Shown piece after piece: positions 41,766 through 50,883 of a stretch of DNA of 64,000 bases. Position numbers and translations under genes: made by a program. The notes under the pieces were generated by a model that saw nothing but the letters and a program-made list of their open reading frames with translations, did not search any database and was not told where the DNA came from. Every line of letters starts with the position of its first letter. Within the stretch, counting starts at the first letter, position 1. This DNA is from Stappia sp. 28M-7 (lineage in GTDB: Bacteria > Pseudomonadota > Alphaproteobacteria > Rhizobiales > Stappiaceae), in contig NZ_JACMIA010000003.1 of assembly GCF_014252955.1 (NCBI RefSeq), positions 62,001-126,000 on the forward strand, written 5' to 3'.

Positions 41766-43367
41766 TTACGAGCCCGGCCCCATCAGCCGGTCGATCGGCA
41801 CGTAGTCGTCGCTGAGAACCGGTGGATCGATGCGGGCAACGAGCGCGTCGATCCGCTGCTCCGGCATGCGGGCGAGGATGCGGCTTGCCGCCCCCTCTGC
41901 CACGGGTGGCAGCACGAAGCGGGCCTGAGGCGTCGGCATGCGCCCGGCGATCAGCACGAAGGTGGTGCGCCCGCCGGCGGTGAAGTCTTCCGCCTCGACC
42001 CAGACCTCGACCACCGGAAAGGCGGTACGCAGGGTGCGCACCGTGGCGGCCAGTGCCTGCAGCCGGTCCATGTGGTCGATGAGGTTCATCGCGTAATGGC
42101 CGTTTTCGGCAAGGCTCTCGGCGATCTCGGCATAGAACTCGCGCGTCACCAGATGCGCCGGCACGGCGATGTCGGTGAAGGCGTCGCCGACGATCACCTG
42201 GAAGCCGCTGAGCGAGGCGAGGCGGGCTCTCGCATCCGCATGGACGACGGTGAAGCGCGACGGGTCGACGTCGAAGTCGCGCGCGGCCATCCGCGTCACC
42301 TGCGGATCGATCTCTGCGACGACGAGGCCCGGGCGGGCACCGTCCCGCGTCCAGGCGCGCGGCAGCGTCAGCGATCCGCCTCCGATGAAATAGGCCTGCT
42401 CGGGCGCATCGCCGAGCCGGGCGCGGGTCACCGCGTCGATGATCGCCGCATAGGGCATTTCCAGCCGCGCCGGATCGCCGAGCACGTTGATGCCGTGGCC
42501 GAGGTGATCGAGCACCATCAGCCGGGTCGGCGCCCCGAAATCGGCCGAGACGTCCAGCGAACGGATGCAGTAGTAGCGGCTTTCGATGTCGCAGATCTTC
42601 TGCGGCAGGAACGGGCCGGTGGCGGTGGCGAAAAGCGCAAGGACCGTGATGCCGGCAGCCGCCGTGAGCGAGGTGCCGTCCGACCCGCGCGGCACGCGGC
42701 GGGCCATCCACAGGCAGCACAGCGCGAACAGGGAGTAGGCGGCGGCGACGGTGATCAGCGTGCGGGCGGTGCCGAGCCAGGAGATGAACAGATAGCCGGC
42801 GGCCAGCGTGCCGGCGATGGCGCCGATGGCCGAGACCGCATGCAGGGCGCCGAGCGCCCGGCCGCTGCGGACCCGGTCCTCGATGGCGAGCCGCGCCAGG
42901 ATCGGCGAGGGAATGCCGGCGGCGAAGGACGGCAGGAAGAACAGCAGCATCGCCAGCGCGACGATGCCGGCGACCGGATCTGTCAGGCTGGAGAGCACCG
43001 GGCCGGAGACCCAGCGCAGCAAAGGCAGGGCGGCGATGGTCGTGATCGCCCCGAGCGCGCCGGAGATGGCGAGCCACATGAGGCCGGTGCGCGCCGGGCG
43101 GTCGGCGACGAGGCCGCCGGCCCAGTGCCCGGCGGAAAAGCCGGCCAGCACCACGGCGATCACCGCCGTCCAGGTATAGAGCGACATGCCGACATAGGGT
43201 GCCAGCATTCTGCCTGCGACGATCTCCACCACGAGGCCGGCGGCGGCCACCACGAACTGCGCGGCGAGCAGGAACCAGAACGGCGCGGGCGCCGTGCTGG
43301 CAAGGGCAGAGGAAGCCGGGCGGGATGCTTCGGCGTGATCGGGCGGGGGCAGGACGGCGTCTGTCAT
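41766..43367 (-). CDS. fused membrane protein / spermidine synthase-like domain
   Basis: The 533-residue protein has six to seven membrane segments in the N-terminal half (VVAAAGLVVEIVAGRMLAPYVGMSLYTWTAVIAVVLAGFSAGHWAGG begins it) and a C-terminal methyltransferase-fold domain with GGGSLTLPRAW, VVAEIDPQVTRMAARDF and VVHADARARLA, as in spermidine synthase. Such fusions are common and not proven to make spermidine, since the polyamine-binding acids are not well kept. On the 3' side its stop lies in a GGGGCCGG/CCGGCCCC hairpin. Confidence 0.82.
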   Translation of the reverse strand: MTDAVLPPPDHAEASRPASSALASTAPAPFWFLLAAQFVVAAAGLVVEIVAGRMLAPYVGMSLYTWTAVIAVVLAGFSAGHWAGGLVADRPARTGLMWLAISGALGAITTIAALPLLRWVSGPVLSSLTDPVAGIVALAMLLFFLPSFAAGIPSPILARLAIEDRVRSGRALGALHAVSAIGAIAGTLAAGYLFISWLGTARTLITVAAAYSLFALCCLWMARRVPRGSDGTSLTAAAGITVLALFATATGPFLPQKICDIESRYYCIRSLDVSADFGAPTRLMVLDHLGHGINVLGDPARLEMPYAAIIDAVTRARLGDAPEQAYFIGGGSLTLPRAWTRDGARPGLVVAEIDPQVTRMAARDFDVDPSRFTVVHADARARLASLSGFQVIVGDAFTDIAVPAHLVTREFYAEIAESLAENGHYAMNLIDHMDRLQALAATVRTLRTAFPVVEVWVEAEDFTAGGRTTFVLIAGRMPTPQARFVLPPVAEGAASRILARMPEQRIDALVARIDPPVLSDDYVPIDRLMGPGS

Positions 43368-43464
43368 GACGCGAGCCTAGCCGCCCCGCGCCCGCCCGCA
43401 AAGCGGATCATGAGGATATCCTGATATTCGAAAGCGGATATCTCAGAAGCGGAGTGGCAGGTGG

Positions 43465-44112
43465 TCAGGCGGGCGCGCCGATGCGGTCCGGATGGGCGGC
43501 GGCGAAGGCCTCCATCTCGGTGCAGGCCGTGTCGATGGCCACCAGCTTCGGCAGGGCGGCGAGATCGACGCCCCAGCGGCGGGCATTGTACATCTGCGGC
43601 ACCAAGCAGAGGTCCGCCAGGGTCGGCGTGTCGCCATGGCAGAAGCGGCCCGTGCGCGGGTCGTCCAGCATGCGCTCCAGTGCCGCCAGCCCCTTGCCGA
43701 TATAGGTGCGCATCCAGGCGGCCTTGGCCTCGTCGCCGCCGCCGGTGATCTCGGCAACGTGATTGGCGACCGACAGGTTGCAGATCGGATGGATCTCCAT
43801 GGCAATGGCATGGGACAGCGCGCGGACCCGGTGGCGGCCGGCGGCATCGGCCGGCATCAGGGTCGAGGCCGGCTGGTTGGTCTCGTGCAGGTACTCGATG
43901 ATGGCGAGCGACTGGGTCAGCTCGTGCCCGTCGATCTCCAGCGTCGGGACCAGCCCTTGCGGGTTGCGGGCCAGGTTCTCCGCTGCCCGGTGGGCGCCGG
44001 TGAGCAGGTTCACCGGAGCCGCATCGTAGGCGATGCCGAGCAGGTTGAGCGCGATGCGCACGCGGTAGCTTGCAGACGAACGCCAGTAGTCGTGAAGGAC
44101 GGGTCGCGTCAC
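43465..44112 (-). CDS. maiA: maleylacetoacetate isomerase / zeta-class glutathione S-transferase
   Basis: The 215-residue protein is a zeta GST that isomerises maleylacetoacetate (or maleylpyruvate) to the fumaryl form. The N-terminal thioredoxin fold has YWRSSASYRVRIALNLLGI with the catalytic Ser, then NPQGLVPTLEIDGHELTQSLAIIEYL; the C-terminal domain has FCHGDTPTLADLCLVPQMYNA. The GTG at 44112 lies after GGAGAGAGACC. It is divergent from preT across a region with a RutR-type palindrome, so it may share its control. No homogentisate genes are near. Confidence 0.9.
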   Translation of the reverse strand: MTRPVLHDYWRSSASYRVRIALNLLGIAYDAAPVNLLTGAHRAAENLARNPQGLVPTLEIDGHELTQSLAIIEYLHETNQPASTLMPADAAGRHRVRALSHAIAMEIHPICNLSVANHVAEITGGGDEAKAAWMRTYIGKGLAALERMLDDPRTGRFCHGDTPTLADLCLVPQMYNARRWGVDLAALPKLVAIDTACTEMEAFAAAHPDRIGAPA

Positions 44113-44449
44113 CGGTCTCTCTCCCGTTAGGTGTCTTGGTGCCGCATCGCGGCCTGTATGGCATCGCATATCGCATGCCGGCCGCCGACGGCCAAGCGCC
44201 GCGTCGGGACGCCGGCTTTCGAGTTGCCACAAAAAATTTGACTATTTGGTCAAAATTCGGCCCAATGATCTCGGACGTGCTCCCACCCAACGAGGCGCGC
44301 GCCAAGCAAATCGCCAGAGCCGACGCAGGACAATAGCGGGATCCCCTTCCGGTCCCGGTCCGACGACAGAAACGGATCGCCTGCGTTCCAGAGGAGAACA
44401 TCGACGCCGGAGCCCGCGCCCGCGGCCCGGTGCAATCGGAGGTGCAGCC
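44113..44449. promoter_or_regulatory. divergent control region maiA / preT
   Basis: This 337-bp region separates the two divergent genes. It holds the RutR-type palindrome at 44238-44253. Its half-sites also supply a TTGACT/TTGACC -35-like hexamer on each strand. The preT ribosome site is CGGAGGTGCAGCC just before 44450. I see no other gene or repeat. Confidence 0.55.
44238..44253. promoter_or_regulatory. RutR-type operator upstream of preT
   Basis: TTGACTATTTGGTCAA differs in one base from the E. coli RutR consensus TTGACCAnnTGGTCAA. It lies 197 bp from the preT start and 126 bp from maiA. A RutR-family repressor, released by uracil or thymine, would control preT-preA from here. Confidence 0.72.
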
Positions 44450-45805
44450 ATGGCTGATGCACTCGTGAACCCCGACATCCGTGCGGGGCGACTGACGGCC
44501 GACGACTACCTGGAGAATTTCGAGGATCTGCATCCGCCGCTCGGCGTCCATGAGGCGCGGGTCGAGGCGGATCGCTGCTATTTCTGCTACGACGCGCCCT
44601 GCACGATCGCCTGCCCGACCTCCATCGACATCCCGAAGTTCATCCGCCAGATCGCCACCGGCAATCCGCTCGGCTCGGCCAAGACGATCTTCGAGCAGAA
44701 CATCCTCGGCGGCATGTGCGCCCGCGTTTGCCCGACCGAGACCCTGTGCGAGGAGGCCTGCGTGCGCAACCTCGCCGAGGACCGGCCCGTGTCCATCGGC
44801 CTGCTGCAGCGCCACGCGACCGACACGTTCCTGGCGCGCGATGCCTCCCTGCCCTACGAGCGCGCAGCGCCCACCGGCAAGCGCGTTGCCGTCGTCGGCG
44901 GCGGCCCGGCCGGGCTCGCCTGTGCCCATGCGCTGGCGCGCGAGGGGCATGACGTCACGATCTTCGAGGCGCGGGCCAAGCTCGGCGGCCTCAACGAATA
45001 CGGCATCGCCGCCTACAAGACGACGCATGGCTTTGCCCAGGCGGAGGTCGACTTCGTCCTGTCCATCGGCGGCATCACGGTGGAGTGCAACACCGCGCTC
45101 GGCCGCGACATCACGCTGCAAGGCCTGCGCCGCGACTTCGACGCGGTGTTCCTCGGCATGGGGCTCGGCGGCGTCAACGCGCTCAAGACCGAAGGCGAGG
45201 ATCTGGCCGGCGTCATCGACGCGGTCGCCTATATCGCCGAGCTGCGCCAGGCGCAGGACCTCTCCGCCCTGCCGGTCGGCCGCAAGGTCGTGGTGATCGG
45301 CGGCGGCATGACCGCCATCGACATCGCCGTGCAGATCAAGCGTCTCGGCGCGGAAGAGGTGACCATCGCCTATCGCCGCGACCGAGAGGCGATGAAGGCC
45401 AGCGCCTACGAGCAGGAGATCGCCCTGACCAACGGGGTGGTGATCCGCGAGTGTCTGGCGCCCCGCCGGCTGATCGGCGAGGGCGGCCATGTGCGGGCCA
45501 TCGAGCTGGAGCGGATGCTGCCCGACAGCGCCGGCCGGCTGACGGGAACCGGCGAGAGCGTGACGCTGGAAGCGGACCAGGTGTTCAAGGCGATCGGCCA
45601 GACCTTCGTGCCGGACGCGCTGGGCGGAGGCGAGGCGCTGGAGCTCGACGGCGGCCGGATCGGCGTCGACGCGGACCGCCGCACCTCGCTTGCCGACGTG
45701 TGGGCCGGCGGCGATTGCGTGGCCGGAGGCGAGGACCTGACGGTCGCGTCGGTCGAGGACGGCAAGATCGCCGCGGCCTCGATCCACGCGGCGCTGACCG
45801 CCTGA
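44450..45805 (+). CDS. preT: NAD-dependent dihydropyrimidine dehydrogenase subunit PreT
   Basis: With PreA this 451-residue flavoprotein reduces uracil and thymine to dihydropyrimidines using NADH. Its N-terminal domain carries Cys-rich 4Fe-4S binding stretches (CYFCYDAPCTIACPT and GGMCARVCPTETLCEEACVRN). The FAD fold follows at VVGGGPAGLACAHAL, the NAD fold at VVIGGGMTAIDIAVQIKRLGA, and the C-terminal FAD block at DVWAGGDCVAGG. The ATG at 44450 is fixed by the family N-terminus and a good GGAGG site. preA begins 62 bp downstream. Confidence 0.95.
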   Translation: MADALVNPDIRAGRLTADDYLENFEDLHPPLGVHEARVEADRCYFCYDAPCTIACPTSIDIPKFIRQIATGNPLGSAKTIFEQNILGGMCARVCPTETLCEEACVRNLAEDRPVSIGLLQRHATDTFLARDASLPYERAAPTGKRVAVVGGGPAGLACAHALAREGHDVTIFEARAKLGGLNEYGIAAYKTTHGFAQAEVDFVLSIGGITVECNTALGRDITLQGLRRDFDAVFLGMGLGGVNALKTEGEDLAGVIDAVAYIAELRQAQDLSALPVGRKVVVIGGGMTAIDIAVQIKRLGAEEVTIAYRRDREAMKASAYEQEIALTNGVVIRECLAPRRLIGEGGHVRAIELERMLPDSAGRLTGTGESVTLEADQVFKAIGQTFVPDALGGGEALELDGGRIGVDADRRTSLADVWAGGDCVAGGEDLTVASVEDGKIAAASIHAALTA

Positions 45806-45867
45806 GCGCGGCAGGTCTTCCCAACCCGTACCCTTCACTCCCGAACATCCGTGGGGAGGATTTTCAG

Positions 45868-47178
45868 ATGGCCGATCTTCGCACCAACTTTCTCGGCATC
45901 AAGTCGCCGAACCCGTTCTGGCTGGCCTCCGCGCCGCCGACCGACAAGGAATACAACGTCGTCCGCGCCTTCAAGGCGGGCTGGGGCGGCGTCGTCTGGA
46001 AGACGCTCGGCGAGGACCCGGCGGTGGTCAATGTCAACGGCCCGCGCTACGGCGCGATCCACGGGCCGGACCGCTCGTTGCTCGGGTTCAACAATATCGA
46101 GCTGATCACCGACCGCCCGCTGGAGACGAACCTGCGCGAGATCAAGCAGGTCAAGCGCGACTGGCCGGACCGGGCGCTCGTCGTCTCGCTGATGGTGCCC
46201 TGCGAGGAGCAGAACTGGATCGACATCCTGCGCCGCGTCGAGGAGACGGAAGCCGACGGCGTCGAGCTGAACTTCGGCTGTCCGCACGGCATGTCCGAGC
46301 GCGGCATGGGCTCGGCCGTCGGCCAGGTGCCCGAGTACATCGAGATGGTGACGCGCTGGTGCAAGCAGCACACGCGCATGCCGGTGATCGTCAAGCTGAC
46401 GCCGAACATCACCGACATCCGCAACCCGGCCCGGGCCGCCCATGCGGGCGGGGCCGACGCGGTGTCCCTGATCAACACGATCAACTCGATCGTCTCGGTC
46501 GACCTCGACCAGATGGCCCCCTATCCGACCATCGACGGGCAGGGCGCCCATGGCGGCTATTGCGGCCCGGCGGTCAAGCCGATCGCCCTCAACATGGTCG
46601 CCGAGATCGCCCGCGATCCGCAGACCCACGGCCTGCCGATCTCCGGTATCGGCGGGGTGACGACGTGGCGGGACGCGGCCGAGTTCATGGCGCTGGGCGC
46701 CGGCACGGTGCAGGTCTGCACCGCGGCGATGACCTACGGCTTCCGCATCGTCGAGGACCTGATCGACGGCCTGTCCGACTGGATGGACGAAAAGGGCTAC
46801 ACCTCGGTCGATGAGGTGGTCGGGCGGGCGGTGCCCAAAGTCACCGACTGGCAGCGGCTCAACCTCAACTACGTGGTCAAGGCGCGCATCGACCAGGATG
46901 CCTGCATCAAGTGCGGCCGCTGCCACATCGCCTGCGAGGACACCTCGCACCAGGCGATCACCGCGATGAAGGACGGCTTGCGCCATTTCGAGGTGATTGA
47001 CGAGGAGTGCGTGGGCTGCAACCTGTGCGTCTCGGTCTGTCCGGTCGAGGACTGCATCACCATGGAGCACATTGCCGAGGGCACGGACCCGCGCACCGGC
47101 AAGCCGATCAATCCGAACTATGCCAACTGGACGACCCATCCCAACAACCCCAACCGGGTGCCGGAAGCAGCAGAATGA
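45868..47178 (+). CDS. preA: NAD-dependent dihydropyrimidine dehydrogenase subunit PreA
   Basis: The 436-residue catalytic partner of PreT has an FMN barrel: KSPNPFWLASAPPTDKEYNV, NFGCPHGMSERGMGSAVGQ with the catalytic Cys, VKLTPNI and GAHGGYCGPAVKPIALNMV. Two 4Fe-4S motifs at the C-terminus, CIKCGRCHIACED and CVGCNLCVSVCPVEDC, link it to PreT. It follows preT by 62 bp. It ends five bases before the EamA gene, so that transporter is probably co-transcribed. Confidence 0.96.
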   Translation: MADLRTNFLGIKSPNPFWLASAPPTDKEYNVVRAFKAGWGGVVWKTLGEDPAVVNVNGPRYGAIHGPDRSLLGFNNIELITDRPLETNLREIKQVKRDWPDRALVVSLMVPCEEQNWIDILRRVEETEADGVELNFGCPHGMSERGMGSAVGQVPEYIEMVTRWCKQHTRMPVIVKLTPNITDIRNPARAAHAGGADAVSLINTINSIVSVDLDQMAPYPTIDGQGAHGGYCGPAVKPIALNMVAEIARDPQTHGLPISGIGGVTTWRDAAEFMALGAGTVQVCTAAMTYGFRIVEDLIDGLSDWMDEKGYTSVDEVVGRAVPKVTDWQRLNLNYVVKARIDQDACIKCGRCHIACEDTSHQAITAMKDGLRHFEVIDEECVGCNLCVSVCPVEDCITMEHIAEGTDPRTGKPINPNYANWTTHPNNPNRVPEAAE

Positions 47179-47182
47179 CGAT

Positions 47183-48133
47183 GTGCGAAAGACGGGCGGC
47201 GCGTTGACCACCGCTGCCGCCCCTGCGGATGCCGGCGAAACCGGGCGCGCCCACGTGGCGATGCTCGGTTTCGTCTTTCTGGTCTCCACCTCGTTTCCGC
47301 TCGGCCATGCGATCACCGGGGCGCTCGACCCGGCGGTGCTGACCGCGCTGCGCTTCTGCATCGCCGCGGCGATCTTTGCCGCTATCGTCACGGTGAAGCG
47401 GCAATGGGCGCTGCCGAAGCTCTCGCGCCTGCCGGTCTATCTGCTGATCGCGTTGTTGCTGGACATCTTCTTCGTGACGATGTTCGAGGCCTTGCGGCTG
47501 ACCAGCGCACTCAATGCGGGCGCGGTCTTCACCTTGCTTCCCGCCTTCACCGCGCTGGCCGGCCTTGCGCTGCTCGGCCAGCGGATCTCGCGGCGGCAGG
47601 TGGTGTGCCTTGGCGTGGGGGCGGCAGGCGCCCTGCTGGTGCTGTTCGGCGACGATCTCACCCGGCTCGCGCGGCTGGAGTTCGGTCCCGGCGAGCGCAT
47701 CTATCTCTTCGGCGTCGCCGCCTATGCCTTCTATGCTCCCCTGATGCGGCTCTTCAATCGCGGCGAGCCGCTGGAGATCTTCAATTTCTGGATCCTGACC
47801 GCCGGCGCGGCGATGCTGCTGGTCTATGGCCGCGCCGAACTGGCGGCGACCGAGTGGGCCGCGGTGCCGCTGCCGGTGCTGGTCGGCATTGCTTATCTCG
47901 CGGTGTTTCCGACGGCGACCAGCTTCTTCTGCGCCACCTATGCCAGCCTGCGCCTGCCGGCGGGGCCGGTAATGGCCTACACCTATCTGCTGCCGTCCTT
48001 TGTACTGCTGGAGACTGTGGTGATGGGTGCGCCCTGGCCGGGCGCCTGGACGCTGGCCGGTGTCGCGGTGACGGCGGCAGCGACCTTCGTGCTGCAGCGG
48101 GACGGCCGCAACGCGAAGCCGCGGGCCGCCTGA
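47183..48133 (+). CDS. EamA/DMT-superfamily transporter
   Basis: The 316-residue inner-membrane protein has about ten hydrophobic segments in two EamA repeats (STSFPLGHAITGALDPAVLTALRFCIAAAIFAAI opens the first; VAYTYLLPSFVLLETVVMG closes the second). Its position directly after preA suggests export or uptake of a pyrimidine or breakdown product. The start is uncertain: the GTG at 47183 is used, with a TTG at 47204 as an alternative. Confidence 0.82.
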   Translation: MRKTGGALTTAAAPADAGETGRAHVAMLGFVFLVSTSFPLGHAITGALDPAVLTALRFCIAAAIFAAIVTVKRQWALPKLSRLPVYLLIALLLDIFFVTMFEALRLTSALNAGAVFTLLPAFTALAGLALLGQRISRRQVVCLGVGAAGALLVLFGDDLTRLARLEFGPGERIYLFGVAAYAFYAPLMRLFNRGEPLEIFNFWILTAGAAMLLVYGRAELAATEWAAVPLPVLVGIAYLAVFPTATSFFCATYASLRLPAGPVMAYTYLLPSFVLLETVVMGAPWPGAWTLAGVAVTAAATFVLQRDGRNAKPRAA

Positions 48134-48155
48134 GCCGCTGCTTTTTCCGCTGGCG

Positions 48156-48971
48156 CTACTTCGTCAGCTCGGTGGCGAAATGGGCGATGGTCCGGCGATA
48201 GACCTCGGCCCGGTTCCAGTCGCGCAGCACGCCGTAATTGCTGCTGCCGGGCGACCAGTCGCCGCCCTTTTGCCAGCCGTGCTGGCGCAGGAAATTGGCG
48301 GTGGAGGCGAAGACATCCGCCGGGCTGCGGATCAGGTTCGGCCGGCCGTCGCCGTCGAAATCGACCGCGAAGCGCTCGTAGCTGGAGGCGAGGAACTGGG
48401 TCTGGCCGATCTCGCCGGCCCAGGCGCCCTTCATCTCGGAAATCCGCATCTGGCCGCGGTCGGCGATGCGCAGGGCGCTCATCAGCTCGTTGGTGAAGAA
48501 GGCCGAGCGGCGGCAGTCATAGGCAAGCGCCGACAGGGAGGAGAAGATCGGAATGTCGCCCATGAAGCCGCCGAAGCCGGATTCCAGCCCCCAGATCGAG
48601 ACGATGACCTCCTTCGGCACGCCGTACTTGCGCTCCACCCGGTCGAGCACGACCGCATGCTGCTTCATGCGGCGCTTGCCGATGGCGATGGTCGAGGGCG
48701 GGGCGCGGCGGGCCAGGAACTGCTCGAAGGAGAGCTTGAACGATTTCTGGTTGCGGTCGAGACGGATGACCTTGGAGTTGTAGGTCATGCCGCCGAGCGC
48801 GGCTTCCACCGTGCGGCTGGAAATGCCGGAGGCCACCGCCTCGCGCTTGAAGCTGGCGAGCCAGGCCGGGAAGCCGGCGGCATTGTTTCCGCATTTCGCG
48901 GCCAGCGCGGGTCCGGCCAGCGTCAGCGGAGCGGAAAGCAGAAGGGCGGCGACTACGAGGGCCTTGCGCAT
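48156..48971 (-). CDS. lytic murein transglycosylase (MltB/SLT_2 family)
   Basis: The 271-residue protein has a signal peptide (RKALVVAALLLSAPLTLAGPALA) and no lipobox, so it is periplasmic. The catalytic domain shows KYGVPKEVIVSIWGLESGFGG with the active Glu, GAWAGEIGQTQFLASSYERFAVDFDGDGRPNLIRSPADVFASTANFL and a C-terminal SSNYGVLRDWN. It cleaves peptidoglycan strands to anhydro-muropeptides. It lies inside the pyrimidine locus but is unrelated to it by function. Confidence 0.9.
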   Translation of the reverse strand: MRKALVVAALLLSAPLTLAGPALAAKCGNNAAGFPAWLASFKREAVASGISSRTVEAALGGMTYNSKVIRLDRNQKSFKLSFEQFLARRAPPSTIAIGKRRMKQHAVVLDRVERKYGVPKEVIVSIWGLESGFGGFMGDIPIFSSLSALAYDCRRSAFFTNELMSALRIADRGQMRISEMKGAWAGEIGQTQFLASSYERFAVDFDGDGRPNLIRSPADVFASTANFLRQHGWQKGGDWSPGSSNYGVLRDWNRAEVYRRTIAHFATELTK

Positions 48972-49051
48972 GCGGTCTCCCGTTCAGGGCCAAGCAGGGA
49001 CGGCAAAGCACGTCCCCTGTCGAAAGCAGGATACAGGCGGCAAGGGCAAGA

Positions 49052-49732
49052 TCAAGGCGAACCGGGACGCGGCAGCAGGCCGGCGAAGATAAGATCGGTG
49101 AGCGCCTGCAACGCCTGGCGGCGGAAGGCCTCGTCATGGATGCCGCTGCCGGTGATCGCCTCGATCTGCGGCGCGAAGTCGGCATAGGTCTGCGTCGTCG
49201 CCCAGATCAGGAAGATGAGGTGGGTGGGATCGACCGGGCGGATGCGCCCGCTCTCGGCCCAGTGGCGCAGCACCTGCGACTTCTCCTCCACCAGGGCTTT
49301 CAGCGGGCCTTCCAGCACGTCGCGCATCATCGGCGCGCCTTGCAGCATCTCGTTGGCGAAGAGGCGCGAGGCTTCAGGATAGTCGGCGGAAAAGCGCAGC
49401 TTCTGCTCGATATAGGCGGTGAGCTCGGTGCGCGGGTCGCCTTCCGGGTCGAGTGTGCGCAAGGGGGCCAGCCAGCGGTCGAGCAGGTCCGCCAGCACCG
49501 CCTTGTAGATCTCCGACTTGGAGCCGAAATAGTAGAGCAGGTTCGACTTCGACATGCCCGCGTCCTCGGCGATCTGGTCGACGCGGGCGCCGCGATAGCC
49601 GAAGCGCGAGAAGGTGCCGAGCGCGGCCTCCAGGATGCGGGCGCGGTTCTTCTCCTGGATGCGGGTGCGCGGCGCGCCCTCGCCGTCGGGCTCAAGGCCT
49701 CCCGCATTTGCCCGTGTCGGGCCTGCCTCCAT
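49052..49732 (-). CDS. rutR: RutR-family TetR regulator (1)
   Basis: The 226-residue repressor has an N-terminal TetR helix-turn-helix (ARILEAALGTFSRFGYRGARVDQIAEDAGMSKSNLLYYFGSKSEIY) and a YcdC-type ligand domain ending in PVDPTHLIFLIWATTQTYADFAPQIEAITG, very close by eye to E. coli RutR. RutR represses pyrimidine-degradation genes and is released by uracil. The ATG at 49732 follows GGAAAGCAG. It lies 32 bp downstream of a second, more distant RutR-like gene and probably shares its transcript. Confidence 0.88.
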   Translation of the reverse strand: MEAGPTRANAGGLEPDGEGAPRTRIQEKNRARILEAALGTFSRFGYRGARVDQIAEDAGMSKSNLLYYFGSKSEIYKAVLADLLDRWLAPLRTLDPEGDPRTELTAYIEQKLRFSADYPEASRLFANEMLQGAPMMRDVLEGPLKALVEEKSQVLRHWAESGRIRPVDPTHLIFLIWATTQTYADFAPQIEAITGSGIHDEAFRRQALQALTDLIFAGLLPRPGSP

Positions 49733-49764
49733 CTGCTTTCCGTCCCTGTCTGTCGCCGCGCCGG

Positions 49765-50481
49765 TCAGGCCGCGCCGTTGCTGGCGCCAGCATCGCGCGG
49801 CGTGTCGTCGGCGGCAAGCCCGGCCGGCGGGATCGCCCCGATGCCGGTCAGGATGATGCCGGTCACGGTGCGCTTGGCGTCCTCGAACTGCGCGTCGGAC
49901 AGGGGCTGCCCGCCGTTCAGCGTGTCGATCTGGTGGTTGAAGTCGGCATAGTGCTGGGTGGTCGCCCAGATCATGTAGAGCAGGTATTGCGGATCGACGG
50001 GCGCGATCCGGCCGCTGGCGATCCAGCGCTCGATGGCCGCGACTCGCGAGGCGGTCCACTCGGTCAGCGTCGTCTCCAGATAGTCCTGGATCACCGGCGC
50101 CTTGTGCAGGATCTCGTTGGCCCAGACCTTGGAGCCCATCGGGTGGGCGCGCGAGACGTCCATCTTCTTGGAGATGTAGGCGGTCAGCGCATCGACCGGA
50201 TCGTCGTTCTCGTCGAACGAGTTCGCCGCCTCCAGCCAGATGTTGAAGATATGCTCGACGACCCGCCGGTAGAGCGCTTCCTTGGTCGGGAAATAATAGT
50301 GCAGGTTGGCCTTCGGGATGCCGGCGCGGTCGGCGATCATGCCCGTGGTCGCGCCGCGAAATCCGCTCTCGGCGAAGACCTCCTCGGCCGCCTTCAGGAT
50401 GACGCGCTCGTTCTCCGCCCGGATCGCGCTCTTCTGCGATCCGTCCTGCGCCTTGCCCGGTGTCCTGTCTCTGCCGCTCAT
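49765..50481 (-). CDS. RutR-family TetR regulator (2)
   Basis: The 238-residue protein has the TetR helix-turn-helix (EEVFAESGFRGATTGMIADRAGIPKANLHYYFPTKEALY) and a YcdC-type C-terminus with PVDPQYLLYMIWATTQHYADFNHQIDTLNGG, so it is a RutR paralogue. The recognition helix differs from that of the downstream copy (GIPKANLHYYF against GMSKSNLLYYF). It heads the two-regulator operon and is divergent from mmsA; the ATG at 50481 follows GGGAGAG. Two RutR palindromes lie immediately upstream. It may sense a different pyrimidine or intermediate. Confidence 0.85.
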   Translation of the reverse strand: MSGRDRTPGKAQDGSQKSAIRAENERVILKAAEEVFAESGFRGATTGMIADRAGIPKANLHYYFPTKEALYRRVVEHIFNIWLEAANSFDENDDPVDALTAYISKKMDVSRAHPMGSKVWANEILHKAPVIQDYLETTLTEWTASRVAAIERWIASGRIAPVDPQYLLYMIWATTQHYADFNHQIDTLNGGQPLSDAQFEDAKRTVTGIILTGIGAIPPAGLAADDTPRDAGASNGAA

Positions 50482-50540
50482 CTCTCCCGGCCGTCCGCTG
50501 CGGTGAGTGCCTATTGGGCAGGCGGGCCAAAAAATTGACC

Positions 50541-50556
50541 TTGACCGGATGGTCAA
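50541..50556. promoter_or_regulatory. RutR-type operator O1 with extra half-site
   Basis: TTGACCGGATGGTCAA has perfect six-base arms of the RutR type, 60 bp from the start of the second regulator. A further TTGACC half-site directly precedes it at 50535-50540. Its centre is 33 bp, about three helical turns, from that of O2. Confidence 0.7.
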
Positions 50557-50573
50557 GCCTTCCTACGCTCGAT

Positions 50574-50589
50574 TTGACCATTTGGTCAG
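50574..50589. promoter_or_regulatory. RutR-type operator O2 toward mmsA
   Basis: TTGACCATTTGGTCAG matches the RutR consensus TTGACCAnnTGGTCAA in all but the final base. Lying on the mmsA side of the pair, it is placed to control mmsA and the genes that follow it. Its left arm doubles as a -35-like TTGACC on the plus strand. Confidence 0.72.
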
Positions 50590-50883
50590 GTTTTTTGGCC
50601 TGGCGCAATGGCAAACAGCGGCGGACCACCGGCGGACATCAAACAGACCGGGGCCGCGCACTTTCCAGATTTCGGCCGGAGCGCGAGGACGCGAAGGCCG
50701 CCCGGATGAGACTGTGCATCCGGACGACGGGGAACGGCCGGCGGTGCGACGAGCGCCGCCCGATGCCAGGGGATGACGCTGAGGGTTTGCGGGAAGCTTT
50801 GCTCCGCCCCCTGCCCATGCCGGCCGCAATTTGAGACGGACAGGGCGCCCGGGCCGCTACCCGGCCGGGCGAGCGGAGGAACC

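Larger units (their letters stand above)
50482..50883. promoter_or_regulatory. divergent control region regulators / mmsA
   Basis: This 402-bp region separates the second RutR-like gene from mmsA. It holds two full RutR palindromes and a half-site between 50535 and 50589. The remaining part, 50590-50883, is GC-rich leader sequence of mmsA in which I see no gene, hairpin with a T-run or repeat. The mmsA ribosome site is GAGCGGAGGAACC. Confidence 0.55.
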
